Of a stretch of DNA of 64,000 bases, positions 15,983-25,182 are shown in pieces. Under the pieces are notes generated by a model. The model saw only the letters and a program-made list of their open reading frames with translations, searched no databases and had not been told where the DNA came from. The stretch's first letter is position 1. Each line of letters opens with the position of its first letter. Both the position numbers and the translations under genes were made by a program. The stretch is from DASWZN01 sp963841635 (GTDB taxonomy: Bacteria > Acidobacteriota > Terriglobia > Bryobacterales > Bryobacteraceae), in NCBI GenBank assembly GCA_963841635.1, contig CAWJDO010000002.1:3906001-3970000 (forward strand), written 5' to 3'.

Positions 15983-17106
15983 TTCGTGTCCCCTTCTTCG
16001 TCCCCTGCGTCGCCTTCTCCGTCGACCCGTTGCGCCGGAGGCGCGGTGGCCGCCACGCTAGTGGCCTCGCTAGCCGCTTCCGCCGGAAACCGCAAATCCA
16101 CCCGGAACCGGTCCCCAATTTCGCGGACCTCCATGCTGGCGGCGTCTCCGTAGCAAACCTCGAGCCGCTTGCGCACGTTCGTCATCCCCAACCCGCCCCG
16201 CCGCCGCCGCGCGTCTTTGTCGAACGTGTTCTCCACCCGGATCGCCACCCTCTCTCCCGCCCGCGAAATCTCAATGTGGATCGACGCGCCGTCCACCCGC
16301 GTCGCCACGCCGTGCGTCACGGCATTCTCCACCAGCGGCTGCAACAGAAGCGGCGGCACCAGGCAATTCGTCACGCCATCGTTCACGTCTTCCTCCAGCC
16401 GCAGCCGCGAGCCGAAACGTATCTGCTGGATCGCCAGGAAGCTCCGCGCCAGCGCCAGTTCCTCGCTCAGCGGGATGCGCTCGCGATCGCCCATCTTCAG
16501 GCTGCTGCGCAGAAAATCCGAAAGCAGCACGCACATCTCCCGCGCCTTCGCCGCGTCGGAGGTCGTCAGCGCGCTGATCGAGTGCAGGCTGTTAAACAGG
16601 AAGTGCGGATCGATCTGCGCCTTCAGCGCCCTGAGCTCGGCCTCGCGCGCCAGAATGCTCGCCTGCATCGCCCGCTCCTGCGCCTGCCGCGATGACTCGA
16701 ATGCGATCAGCGCATAGTGAAACGCGGCCGCCAGATCGAACAGCAGGAACCCGGCTCCGAACAGGATCGGCCGCTGCCGCAGATACGGCGCTTCCAGGCC
16801 CAGTCCCGCCGCCATCGCCCATCCGATGGCGCCCGCCCAGATTGCACTGCTAGCCGCGGCGGCCGCGTTGACGGTCCCCAGCACATAGAACAGGGCCGAG
16901 TTTCGCAACGGTAGGAAGCGGCACAGATACCATGCCGAGAGGCACACAAACGCGTAGACGCCCGACATCGGGACCGTCAGCTCGCCCGCCTGAACCCAAG
17001 TGAAGTCCCCGGTCGAAGCGAGCACGCCGGCCAGTAGCAGCACTAGCGGAATCCACGCCGCCAGATACAGCGCCAGCCTTCGCGGATCGGCCAGGATCGG
17101 GTGCAC
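15979..17106 (-). CDS. LytS-family sensor histidine kinase
   Basis: A 375-residue membrane kinase with four to five N-terminal transmembrane segments (about 12-135), a short coiled linker, the His_kinase domain with phospho-acceptor H168 (IDPHFLFNSLHS), an N-box (LVENAVTHG) and a G-box (GGLGMTN). The start is GTG (17104-17106), 6 bp after the LiaF-like stop, and the stop overlaps the regulator start. No extracytoplasmic sensor domain is visible, so the signal is probably sensed in the membrane or through the LiaF-like partner. Confidence 0.9.
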   Translation of the reverse strand: MHPILADPRRLALYLAAWIPLVLLLAGVLASTGDFTWVQAGELTVPMSGVYAFVCLSAWYLCRFLPLRNSALFYVLGTVNAAAAASSAIWAGAIGWAMAAGLGLEAPYLRQRPILFGAGFLLFDLAAAFHYALIAFESSRQAQERAMQASILAREAELRALKAQIDPHFLFNSLHSISALTTSDAAKAREMCVLLSDFLRSSLKMGDRERIPLSEELALARSFLAIQQIRFGSRLRLEEDVNDGVTNCLVPPLLLQPLVENAVTHGVATRVDGASIHIEISRAGERVAIRVENTFDKDARRRRGGLGMTNVRKRLEVCYGDAASMEVREIGDRFRVDLRFPAEAASEATSVAATAPPAQRVDGEGDAGDEEGDTK

Positions 17107-17112
17107 GCCGCC

Positions 17113-17808
17113 TCAATTCTTGACTACCACGCCGCCGAACGACGCGAATCCCTTGACGATCAACTCCGGCACCGGCGCACCGCCCTGCGCATCGGGATGC
17201 TCCGTCTCGTCGCTGTACCCTCCCAGCAGCGGGAGGCCGTCCAGCACCACGCGCCAGGATCGCGGGACCCGGATCTCGATCCCGCCGAACATCGCGTTGG
17301 CGTGCAGAATCGCCGGGCTGCGTGCGATGGCGGCCTTGCGCAAATCCACCTGGTAGCCGCCGAAGACGGTCAGCACTTCCCCGCCCCGGAAGTCCTTCGC
17401 ATCGCTCTTGAGCTCGCCGCCGCCGAACGCCGCAAACTGGTTTACCAGGTTCGCGTCCGGAACCGGATCCGAGGAGACCGGTGCGTTGCCCTCCAGAGTG
17501 CGCCACACCAGGGTAATCCCTACCCCGATCAGCACCAGCGGCCACAGCGCGTGAAATGAAAACCGCGCATAGCCCAGGCGGTCGAGAAACATGAGGATTC
17601 CGGCCGTCGTCAGGATGCCGCCCCAGACCCTGCCGCCGCTCGCGGTAGACCGCGTCAACGAAAGCAGGCCCGCGGCCAGAAACACCACCGGCCAGAAGAA
17701 GCGGAATACCTGCCCGGCGTCCACGAGCCCCTGCTGGTTCAGCAGGAGAATGACTCCCACCGCCAGAACCACGCTCCCGAATAGCACGCCTGCCCGTTGA
17801 TGTCTCAT
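17113..17808 (-). CDS. LiaF-like membrane protein (DUF5668 plus cell-wall-active response domain)
   Basis: 231 residues with four hydrophobic segments in the first half (LLLNQQG...FFWPVVFLAAGLL; ALWPLVLIGVGITLVW), then a soluble beta-helix-like tail with FGG repeats (FAAFGGGE, VFGGYQVDL, AMFGGIEIRVP, ASFGGVVV), characteristic of LiaF/DUF2154 proteins. LiaF proteins inhibit their cognate kinase in the Firmicute LiaFSR system. Here the protein heads a three-gene operon with a LytS/LytTR pair, which suggests an analogous modulator role. Confidence 0.85.
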   Translation of the reverse strand: MRHQRAGVLFGSVVLAVGVILLLNQQGLVDAGQVFRFFWPVVFLAAGLLSLTRSTASGGRVWGGILTTAGILMFLDRLGYARFSFHALWPLVLIGVGITLVWRTLEGNAPVSSDPVPDANLVNQFAAFGGGELKSDAKDFRGGEVLTVFGGYQVDLRKAAIARSPAILHANAMFGGIEIRVPRSWRVVLDGLPLLGGYSDETEHPDAQGGAPVPELIVKGFASFGGVVVKN

Positions 17809-17904
17809 AAACCCGCTCCCGTAAAGAGCCTAACATCCCCGAGGTACCGGGGAGCGGGCTTTTCGGCTAATGGCGGCGAAGAATCGGTAAACGGCGTCCG
17901 TCCC

Positions 17905-20900
17905 TTACTTCGCCAGCACTTCGAGGGCCTCCGCCCCGCACAGCCGCGCTACTTCGGCCTGGAATTCGCGGTCCGGCCGCACCCTCTCCGCCACATCCAG
18001 CAGCAGCGAAAAGTCCCGCGCCTTCTCGAGGCGCAGCCTCACCGAAGTCTCCCCCGCCTTGCGCCGGAACAGTTCGCCCAGCGCCGCCGGCAACTCCGCC
18101 GCCCGGCCCAGCGGCACGCGGATCGAGATCAGGCTCGGAAACGATATCCCCGCCAGCTCCAGCGGCACCAGATCCTGAATGGAAACCTTCGGCGGCGCGC
18201 CTTCCTCCGGCAGCACCAGGCCCTTGAGCAGCACCGCTTTGTCTTCCACCAGGTGCTCCGCCAGCCGCTCGTAACCGTTCGCAAACAGCACCGCGTCGAT
18301 GGCGCCCGAGAGGTCCTCCAGTTGCATCGCCCCCCAGACCTTGCCTTCCTTGTTGCGCCGTTTCTGGATGTTGGTGAGGATGCCGCACAGCGTCACCTCG
18401 ACCCCGCGCTCCAGGCCCTCCAGGCCGTCCGTCGCGTGCGAAGCCAGGTCCGCCATCTTGCCGCGGAACTGCTCGAGCGGATGCCCCGTCACGTAGAATC
18501 CCAGCACTTCCTTCTCGCCCGTCAGGCGTTCATCGGAGCTCCACTCGGGCAGATCGGGCAGCGGCTTCTCGGGCGGCGTGTCGCCGAACATGGCCGCGAA
18601 CAGGCCCGCCTGTCCGCTCTGGCGATCGCGCCAGGCTTTCTGCCCCAACTCCATCGCGCCTTCCACCGCGGCGTAGAGCTGCGCCCTCACCGGCGCCAGC
18701 GAATCGAGCGCGCCCGCCTTGATCAGGCTCTCGATCATCCGCTTGTTCACGCCGCTCAAATCCACGCGCTCGCAAAAATCGTACAGCGACTTGAATCCCC
18801 CGCCTTCCTGCCGCGCCGCCAGAATCGACTCCACCGCCCCCTGCCCCAGGCTCTTGATCGCGCCCAGCCCGAAGCGGACCGCATTGCCGTCCGGCGTGAA
18901 GCTCCAATCGCTCTTGTTCACGTCCGGCGGCAGCACCTGAATGCCCATGTCCCGGCACTCGTTGATGTACTTCACCACCTTGGCCGTGTTGCCGGTTTCC
19001 GAAGTCAGCAGCGCGGCCATAAAATCGAGCGGATAGTGCGCCTTCAGGTAGGCGGTGATGTAAGCCAGGTAGGCGTATGCCGCCGAGTGCGACTTATTGA
19101 ACCCGTATCCGGCGAACTGCTCCATCAGCTCGAACTGCTTCTCGACTTTTCTCTTGTTGTGCCCGCGCGCCAGCGCTCCCTGTAGGAACCGCTCGCGCTG
19201 CTTCGCCATCTCCTCGGCCTTCTTCTTGCCCATCGCGCGCCGCAGGATGTCCGCCTCGCCGAGCGAATACCCGGCCAGCCGGTTCGCGATCTGCATCACC
19301 TGCTCCTGGTAAACGATGACCCCGTAAGTTTCCTCGAGCAGCTCCTTCAATTCCGGAAAATCGTAAGTCACCGGGCGCCGGCCGTGCTTGCGCTCGATGA
19401 AGTCGTCTACCATCCCGCCCTGTATCGGCCCCGGCCGGTACAGCGCGTTCAATGCGCACAAGTCCTCGATGCGGCTCGGCTGGTATCGCCGCAGAATATC
19501 CCGCATCCCCGACGATTCGAACTGGAAGATCCCACTCGTAAATGCCTTCGAGAAGATCTGGTAAGTCGCGGCATCGTCCAGCGGGACGTCCTCAATCACC
19601 ACCGTCTCGCCCCTGTGCTTCGCGATCAATCCCAGCGCATCGTGGATCAGCGTCAGCGTCGTCAGCCCCAGAAAGTCCATCTTGAGAAGGCCCAGCTTCT
19701 CGAGACCGTTCATATCGTACTGGGTGACGATTTCCTCTTTGTTGGTGCGGTACAGCGGCACCAGTTCCTTCAGCGGCTGCGGAGAAATCACCACGCCCGC
19801 GGCGTGCACCCCGGCGTTGCGCGCCATGCCTTCGAGCTTGCGCGCCACGTCCAGCACCTGCTTCACCCGGTCGTCTTTCTGCGCCGCCGCCGCGAAGCCC
19901 GGCTCCATCTTGAGTGCGTCTTCGAGCGAGATGTTGAGAACGTTGGGGACCATCTTGGTGAGCCGGTCCACATCGTTGTAGCTCATCTCCAGCACGCGCC
20001 CGACGTCCTTGATCGCCGCCCGCGCACCCAGAGTCCCGATGGTGATGATCTGCGCCACCTGCTCGCGCCCGTACTTCTCGGTGACGTACTGAATCACCTC
20101 GCCCCGCCGCCGCGTGCAGAAATCGATGTCGATATCGGGCATGTTCACGCGCTCCGGGTTGAGGAAGCGCTCGAACAGGAGCCCGTATTCCAGCGGGTCG
20201 ATGTCGGTAATCCCCATCGCGTAGCTGACCAGGCTGCCGGCCGCCGACCCGCGCCCCGGCCCCACGGGAATGCCCTTCGATTTCGAGAAGCGGATGAAGT
20301 CCCACACGATCAGGAAGTAGCCCGTGAACTTCATCTGCTCGATCATCTGGATCTCGCGATCCAACCGCTCCAGGTACTGCGGCAGCGCATACTTCAGTCG
20401 CCCCGCCGCCGCCAGGGCCTCCAGACGCGGCCGCCGCCGCTCGAATCCGTTGCGCGCAATGTATTCGAAGTAGGTATCGGTGGTGTGTTCCGGCGGGACC
20501 TCGAACTTCGGAAACGGCTCCTTGACCTGCTCCAGCTTGATGCGGCAGCGCTGCGCGATGTCCCAGGTGCGATCGACCGCGTCCTCCACCTCGCCGAAAA
20601 GCTGCATCATCTCCGCGCGCGACTTCAGATAGAAATCCTGCGTCTTCCAGTGCATCCGGCTCGGATCGTTGATGGTCTTGCCGGTCTGTATGCACAACAT
20701 GATGTCGTGCGAAAGCGCGTCCTCGCGGTGCAGGTAGTGCGCGTCGTTGGTCGTCACCAGCGGAATGCCGGTGTCGCGCGAAAGCCGGACCACTTGCGGC
20801 AGCAGCACCTTGTCCTGATCCAGACCGTGATCCTGCAGCTCCAGGAAGAAGTTGCCGCGCCCGAACAGATCCGTGTACTGGTAGGCCAGCCGCCGCGCTT

Positions 20901-21360
20901 CTTCGTACCGATCGCCCAGCAGCGTCTCGTTGATGTCCCCCTTGAGGCAGGCCGAAAGCGCGATCAGCCCCTTGGAGTGCCCCGCCAGCAGGTCTTTGTC
21001 GATCCGCGGCTTGTAATAGAACCCCTCCAGATACGCGGTCGAGACCAGGTCGATGAGGTTGCGATAGCCCTCCTGGTTCTCGCACAGAAGGATGAGGTGG
21101 TTGTACCGGTCCGTGTCGGAGCGCGTTTGCCGCCCCTGCTGCGAGACGTACACCTCGCAGCCCAGGATCGGCTCCACGCCTTTCGCTTTCGCGGCGTTAT
21201 AGAACTGCACCGCGCCAAACAGATTGCCGTGGTCGGTCAGCGCCACCGCGGGCATCTTCTGCTCGGCCACTGTCTGCACGAGCTTCGTGATCTCGCACGC
21301 GCCGTCCAGCAGCGAGAAGTCCGAGTGAAGATGCAAATGGACAAAAGGAGTTTCCGCCAT
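17905..21360 (-). CDS. dnaE: DNA polymerase III alpha subunit
   Basis: Replicative polymerase, 1151 residues, full length. N-terminal PHP domain (HLHSDFSLLDG at residues 9-19), polymerase palm with catalytic aspartates in PDIDIDF (near residue 405), a C-terminal helix-hairpin-helix after GYGFNKSHSAAYAYL (near 757) and an OB fold (about 990-1060). The start at 21360 (MAETPFVHLHLHSD) matches the family; an in-frame extension to 21594 runs through the divergent brnT gene. It is transcribed away from brnTA across a 72-bp gap. Confidence 0.97.
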   Translation of the reverse strand: MAETPFVHLHLHSDFSLLDGACEITKLVQTVAEQKMPAVALTDHGNLFGAVQFYNAAKAKGVEPILGCEVYVSQQGRQTRSDTDRYNHLILLCENQEGYRNLIDLVSTAYLEGFYYKPRIDKDLLAGHSKGLIALSACLKGDINETLLGDRYEEARRLAYQYTDLFGRGNFFLELQDHGLDQDKVLLPQVVRLSRDTGIPLVTTNDAHYLHREDALSHDIMLCIQTGKTINDPSRMHWKTQDFYLKSRAEMMQLFGEVEDAVDRTWDIAQRCRIKLEQVKEPFPKFEVPPEHTTDTYFEYIARNGFERRRPRLEALAAAGRLKYALPQYLERLDREIQMIEQMKFTGYFLIVWDFIRFSKSKGIPVGPGRGSAAGSLVSYAMGITDIDPLEYGLLFERFLNPERVNMPDIDIDFCTRRRGEVIQYVTEKYGREQVAQIITIGTLGARAAIKDVGRVLEMSYNDVDRLTKMVPNVLNISLEDALKMEPGFAAAAQKDDRVKQVLDVARKLEGMARNAGVHAAGVVISPQPLKELVPLYRTNKEEIVTQYDMNGLEKLGLLKMDFLGLTTLTLIHDALGLIAKHRGETVVIEDVPLDDAATYQIFSKAFTSGIFQFESSGMRDILRRYQPSRIEDLCALNALYRPGPIQGGMVDDFIERKHGRRPVTYDFPELKELLEETYGVIVYQEQVMQIANRLAGYSLGEADILRRAMGKKKAEEMAKQRERFLQGALARGHNKRKVEKQFELMEQFAGYGFNKSHSAAYAYLAYITAYLKAHYPLDFMAALLTSETGNTAKVVKYINECRDMGIQVLPPDVNKSDWSFTPDGNAVRFGLGAIKSLGQGAVESILAARQEGGGFKSLYDFCERVDLSGVNKRMIESLIKAGALDSLAPVRAQLYAAVEGAMELGQKAWRDRQSGQAGLFAAMFGDTPPEKPLPDLPEWSSDERLTGEKEVLGFYVTGHPLEQFRGKMADLASHATDGLEGLERGVEVTLCGILTNIQKRRNKEGKVWGAMQLEDLSGAIDAVLFANGYERLAEHLVEDKAVLLKGLVLPEEGAPPKVSIQDLVPLELAGISFPSLISIRVPLGRAAELPAALGELFRRKAGETSVRLRLEKARDFSLLLDVAERVRPDREFQAEVARLCGAEALEVLAK

Positions 21361-21411
21361 CGGGGGTAAGAGAATATGGTAGCACCCGCGGCCACCCCTC
21401 ACGCTCCGCCT

Positions 21412-21430
21412 GTATATGTCCATCGTATAC
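21412..21430. promoter_or_regulatory. Inverted repeat before brnT (possible antitoxin operator)
   Basis: GTATA-N9-TATAC. It ends 2 bp before the brnT ATG and contains a TATACT-like -10. BrnT/BrnA modules are autoregulated by the antitoxin, so this is the natural operator candidate. The -10 is close enough to the start that translation could be leaderless, for example from the GTG at 21439. Confidence 0.4.
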
Positions 21431-21432
21431 TG

Positions 21433-21759
21433 ATGATTGTGGCGGCACGAAGAGACCCGCTGGAGGGCTGTACCGGCTTCGACTGGGACGACTCGAATGC
21501 CCAGAAGAACTGGGAGCGCCATCAGGTCACTCCGGAGGAAGCCGAAGATGTTTTCTTCAACCAGCCCCTGGTCGTGCGCGGCGACGTCCGCCATTCAAAG
21601 ACCGAAAAGAGGTATTACGCCCTGGGGCAGACGAGTCGCGGGCGGCATCTGTTCGTCGCCTTCACCGTCAGGCGCAAGCTCATTCGAGTGATCTCGGTAC
21701 GAGATATGAATCGCAGAGAGGAGGAATCCTATGGCAAGCACCAAGAAGCAAGTTCCTGA
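21433..21759 (+). CDS. brnT: BrnT family toxin (ribonuclease-like)
   Basis: 108-residue BrnT toxin, a RelE-like fold that cleaves RNA. Family features are FDWDDSNAQKNWERH (N-terminal strand and helix), EEAEDVFFNQPL, and the C-terminal beta-sheet RLIRVISVRDMNRRE-like segment (here LIRVISVRDMNRREEE). It overlaps the antitoxin gene by 29 nt. The first 14 residues extend beyond most family members, so the real start may be a few codons later. Confidence 0.85.
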   Translation: MIVAARRDPLEGCTGFDWDDSNAQKNWERHQVTPEEAEDVFFNQPLVVRGDVRHSKTEKRYYALGQTSRGRHLFVAFTVRRKLIRVISVRDMNRREEESYGKHQEASS

Positions 21760-22009
21760 GTTTCGTTCAGAAGAGGACGAGCGCGCCTTCTGGGCACAAC
21801 ACGATTCCACCGAATTCATCGACTGGCAAGCCGCCAAAGCGCGCCGTTTACCCAATCTGAAACCGTCGCTTCGCACCATCTCACTGCGCCTGCCCGTTTC
21901 CATGATCGAAGATCTGAAAGTGCTTGCGAACAGACGGGACGTTCCCTACCAGTCCCTGCTCAAGGTTTTTCTCGCTGAGCGCCTCGAAAGAGAACGCCGG
22001 CGCGCATAG
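21731..22009 (+). CDS. brnA: BrnA/CopG-type antitoxin
   Basis: 92-residue ribbon-helix-helix antitoxin. It has an acidic N-terminus with the ERAFWAQHDSTEFIDW motif typical of CopG-antitoxin partners and a C-terminal RHH segment (ISLRLPVSMIEDLKVLANRR). It overlaps the 3' end of brnT, so toxin and antitoxin are co-expressed, with the toxin first as in other BrnTA loci. Confidence 0.87.
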   Translation: MASTKKQVPEFRSEEDERAFWAQHDSTEFIDWQAAKARRLPNLKPSLRTISLRLPVSMIEDLKVLANRRDVPYQSLLKVFLAERLERERRRA

Positions 22010-22054
22010 CGCCTCCTGCCTCCCGCCTCCTGACTCCTCCGCACTCCCCTCCCC

Positions 22055-22094
22055 TTGCTTACCGAGAGGAGATCGCCTATACTCGGTTACCGAG
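22055..22094 (+). promoter_or_regulatory. Promoter and palindromic operator of padR-ADOP operon
   Basis: TTGCTT (22055-22060) and TATACT (22078-22083) are spaced 17 bp apart. Immediately overlapping the -10 is CTCGGTTACCGAG (22082-22094), an inverted repeat with 1-nt centre. A second TTACCGAG half-site lies in the -35/-10 spacer (22059-22066). PadR proteins normally repress their own operon, so this is a strong operator candidate. Confidence 0.7.
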
Positions 22095-22104
22095 GGGGAA
22101 CATC

Positions 22105-22440
22105 ATGAGCAAACCAACCGACCTCGTTCAAGGCACCCTGGACCTGCTCATCCTCAAAATCCTCGCCCTGGAGCCGCTCCACGGCTGGGCCATCGGCCAG
22201 CGCCTGCGCCAGTTCTCCGGCGATGTCCTTCAGGTGAGCGACGGCTCGCTCTACCCCGCCCTGCACAAGCTCGAGCAGGAAGGCCTCATCCACGCCGAGT
22301 GGAAGGCCACGGACAACAACCGCCGGGCGAAATATTACTCGCTTACGCGCATCGGCCGCAAGCGCCTGGAGCGCGAATCCGCCCAATGGGAGCGCCTCTC
22401 GTCGGCCATCTCCCACCTGGTCCGTCTTGCGGAGGGTTGA
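22105..22440 (+). CDS. PadR family transcriptional regulator (acidobacterial type)
   Basis: 111-residue winged-helix repressor. The opening DLVQGTLDLLILKILALEPLHGWAI is diagnostic of the PadR subfamily found beside ADOP permeases in Acidobacteria. It has the wing and recognition helix (DGSLYPALHKLEQEG) and a short C-terminal dimerisation helix. It is followed after 3 bp by the permease gene and preceded by a promoter with an overlapping palindrome. The inducing signal is unknown. Confidence 0.93.
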   Translation: MSKPTDLVQGTLDLLILKILALEPLHGWAIGQRLRQFSGDVLQVSDGSLYPALHKLEQEGLIHAEWKATDNNRRAKYYSLTRIGRKRLERESAQWERLSSAISHLVRLAEG

Positions 22441-22443
22441 GCC

Positions 22444-25173
22444 ATGGCATTCGAGAACTGGTTCTATACAGTTCCCTTGCGGCTGCGTTCGCTCTTCCGC
22501 CGCAACCGCGTCGAGCAGGATCTCAAAGACGAGATGCAGTTCCACCTCGAGCGCCGCATCGATGAGGAAATCGCGAAAGGCGCCTCGCCCGAGGACGCCC
22601 GCCTCGCTGCCATGCGCGCCATGGACGGCCTCGAGTTCCAGAAGGAGCAGTGCCGCGACGCGAGGCGCGTGAACATCGTCGAAGACATCTTGCAGGATCT
22701 GCGTTATGGAGCGCGCCAGCTTCGCCACAGCCCGGGCTTCACCCTGGCGGCGGTACTGTCGCTGGCCCTCGGAATCGGAGCGAACACCGCCATCTTCCAG
22801 CTCCTCGACGCCGTCCGCCTCAGAACCCTGCCGGTCAACGCGCCCGAAGAGCTCGTCTCGGTCCACTTCGCAAAGGGCTCGCACTTCAACGGCTGGTTCT
22901 CCAGCCGGAGCGCGCAGTTCACCTACGCCCAGTGGGACCAGATCCAGCGCCGGCAGCAAGCCTTCAGCGGCGTGCTCGCCTGGAGCGCGGTCCGTTTCAA
23001 TCTGGCTTCGGGCGGTGAAGTGCGCTACGCCCAGGGTCTCTTCGCTAGCGGCGACTTCTTCCGAAATCTGGGCGTGACGCCCGTGCTCGGCCGCGTCTTC
23101 ACGTCCGCGGACGACCAACCGGACTGCGGGAACCCCGGCGCCGTTCTCGACTACGCCTTCTGGCAGCGGGAATTCGGAGGCGGCGCTTCCGTTCTGAGCC
23201 GCACCATCCTGCTCGACGGCCACGCATTTCCCATCGTCGGCGTGACTCCGGCCACGTTCTTCGGCGTCGAGGTCGGTCACCGCTTCGACGTGGCCGTTCC
23301 CCTGTGCGCCGATTCCCTGCTCGCCGCTCCGGGAGAGGCCCGCATACCGAAGCGCACTGCCTGGTGGCTTTCCGTCGTGGGACGTCTGAAGCCGGACTGG
23401 ACCGCCGAACGCGCCAGTGCCTACTTTCAGGCCCTCTCTCCCACCCTGATGCAGGCCACGCTTCCGGAAGTCTACCGTGCCGATTCGGCCAAACACTACC
23501 TCGCGAACAAAGTCGTCGCGACCAGCGCGGGGACTGGCGTGTCCGACCTGCGCGAGTACGGCTCGCAACCGTTGTTGCTGCTCCTGGCCATCACCGGTCT
23601 GGTCCTCCTGATCGCCTGCGCCAACCTCGCGAATCTCCTGCTGGCGCGCGCCAGCGTACGCGAGCGTGAAATCGCCGTGCGGCTTTCGATCGGCGCCTCC
23701 CGCGCCCGCCTGGTGCGCCAACTCCTGACCGAAAGCCTGTTGCTGGCTGTGATGGGTGCCGCCCTCGGCGTCGGCCTAGCGCAGGCGATCAGCCGCGGGC
23801 TCATCGCGCTGATCAGCACGCCGGGCGACGCGCTGTTCATCGGCATCGGGCTCGACCTGCGCGTGCTGGCCTTCACGGCCGCCCTCGCCATCGCTACTTG
23901 CGCGCTGTTCGGCCTGGCCCCGGCGCTCACCGCCACGCACGTCGGCCCCGCCGCGGCGATGCGCACTGGAGGCCGCGCCATTACTTCGGGACGCCGCCGC
24001 TTCGGCCTGCGCCGCGCACTGGTGACCATTCAGGTCGCCCTCTCGCTGATGTTACTTTCCGGCGCCCTGCTCTTCGTACGGACCCTGCACAACCTGATGA
24101 CCCTCGATCCGGGTTTTCGCTCCGACGGCGTACTCGCCGTGGACGTCGACCTCGCCCGGCTCGGTTTCAACCAGGAACGCCGCGCCGTCGTGTTCAACGA
24201 GCTGCGTCAGCGCCTGGCCGCGCGGCCCGGCGTGGTCTCGGGCGCCCAGGTCTCGATCACGCCGGTGAGCGGCAGCGGGTGGAACGACCTGGTGCGCACC
24301 AACCCCGGCCAGGAAGGCAAGTCCTCCATGATGGACAGCGTCAGCCCCGGCTACTTTCGCACCCTCGAGATCGGATTCCTCGCGGGACGCGATTTTGACG
24401 AGCGCGATGCGACTCCCGCACCCAAAGTGGCCATCGTCAACCCGGCCTTCACGCGCACCTTCTTCGGTGGCCAGAACCCGGTTGGCCGCACCTTCAACGT
24501 CCTGGAGGACGCCGGAAAGCCCGACACCGTCTACCGCATTGTCGGCTTCGTGCGGAACACGAAGTATTACGATCTGCGCGAGGACTTCAGTCCGATCGCG
24601 TATCTCCCCATCGCCCAACCGGAAGGGCCCCCCGGCACCGACACCACGTTTGTGCTGCGCGCCGCGGCCCCCATGGGCGACATCATGACCGCCGTCAAGA
24701 CCACCGTGGCCGAAGTGAATCCAGCCATTCAGATCGAGTTCCATGTGCTCTCGGGCTACATCCACGATTCCCTGCTGCGCGAGCGCCTCATGGCGACGCT
24801 CACCGGCGCCTTCGGATTTCTGGCCGCCCTGCTCGCGACCCTGGGGCTCTACGGCGTCATCGCCTACATGGTGGCGCGCCGCCGCAACGAGATCGGCGTG
24901 CGCATCGCGCTCGGCGCCGGGCCAGTCCGCGTGATCCGGCTCGTGCTCGGCGAAGCGCTGCTCTTGTTGGCCGCGGGCCTCGTCGCCGGGACCGCGCTCA
25001 CGCTGCTGGCTTCGCGCGCCGCCGCGTCGCTACTGTTCGGGCTCAAGCCCTACGATCCGCTCACGCTGATCGCCGCCGCCGCGCTCCTGGCCGCCGTGGC
25101 CCTCGCCGCGGCCTGGGTGCCCGCTCGCCGCGCCGCCGCTCTCAGCCCCGTGACCGCTCTCCGCGAAGAGTGA
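22444..25173 (+). CDS. Acidobacterial duplicated orphan permease (ADOP, MacB/FtsX-like)
   Basis: 909-residue inner-membrane protein. An N-terminal ~80-residue soluble segment (EQDLKDEMQFHLERR...) is followed by two tandem MacB-PCD plus FtsX units: first transmembrane segment about 85-110, periplasmic core, then three transmembrane segments near 375-500; the second unit spans about 515-905. No ATPase gene is adjacent, hence orphan. The PadR partner directly upstream supports regulated expression. It may act with an unlinked MacB-like ATPase in mechanotransmission or efflux. Confidence 0.92.
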   Translation: MAFENWFYTVPLRLRSLFRRNRVEQDLKDEMQFHLERRIDEEIAKGASPEDARLAAMRAMDGLEFQKEQCRDARRVNIVEDILQDLRYGARQLRHSPGFTLAAVLSLALGIGANTAIFQLLDAVRLRTLPVNAPEELVSVHFAKGSHFNGWFSSRSAQFTYAQWDQIQRRQQAFSGVLAWSAVRFNLASGGEVRYAQGLFASGDFFRNLGVTPVLGRVFTSADDQPDCGNPGAVLDYAFWQREFGGGASVLSRTILLDGHAFPIVGVTPATFFGVEVGHRFDVAVPLCADSLLAAPGEARIPKRTAWWLSVVGRLKPDWTAERASAYFQALSPTLMQATLPEVYRADSAKHYLANKVVATSAGTGVSDLREYGSQPLLLLLAITGLVLLIACANLANLLLARASVREREIAVRLSIGASRARLVRQLLTESLLLAVMGAALGVGLAQAISRGLIALISTPGDALFIGIGLDLRVLAFTAALAIATCALFGLAPALTATHVGPAAAMRTGGRAITSGRRRFGLRRALVTIQVALSLMLLSGALLFVRTLHNLMTLDPGFRSDGVLAVDVDLARLGFNQERRAVVFNELRQRLAARPGVVSGAQVSITPVSGSGWNDLVRTNPGQEGKSSMMDSVSPGYFRTLEIGFLAGRDFDERDATPAPKVAIVNPAFTRTFFGGQNPVGRTFNVLEDAGKPDTVYRIVGFVRNTKYYDLREDFSPIAYLPIAQPEGPPGTDTTFVLRAAAPMGDIMTAVKTTVAEVNPAIQIEFHVLSGYIHDSLLRERLMATLTGAFGFLAALLATLGLYGVIAYMVARRRNEIGVRIALGAGPVRVIRLVLGEALLLLAAGLVAGTALTLLASRAAASLLFGLKPYDPLTLIAAAALLAAVALAAAWVPARRAAALSPVTALREE

Positions 25174-25182
25174 GGTCGATCC

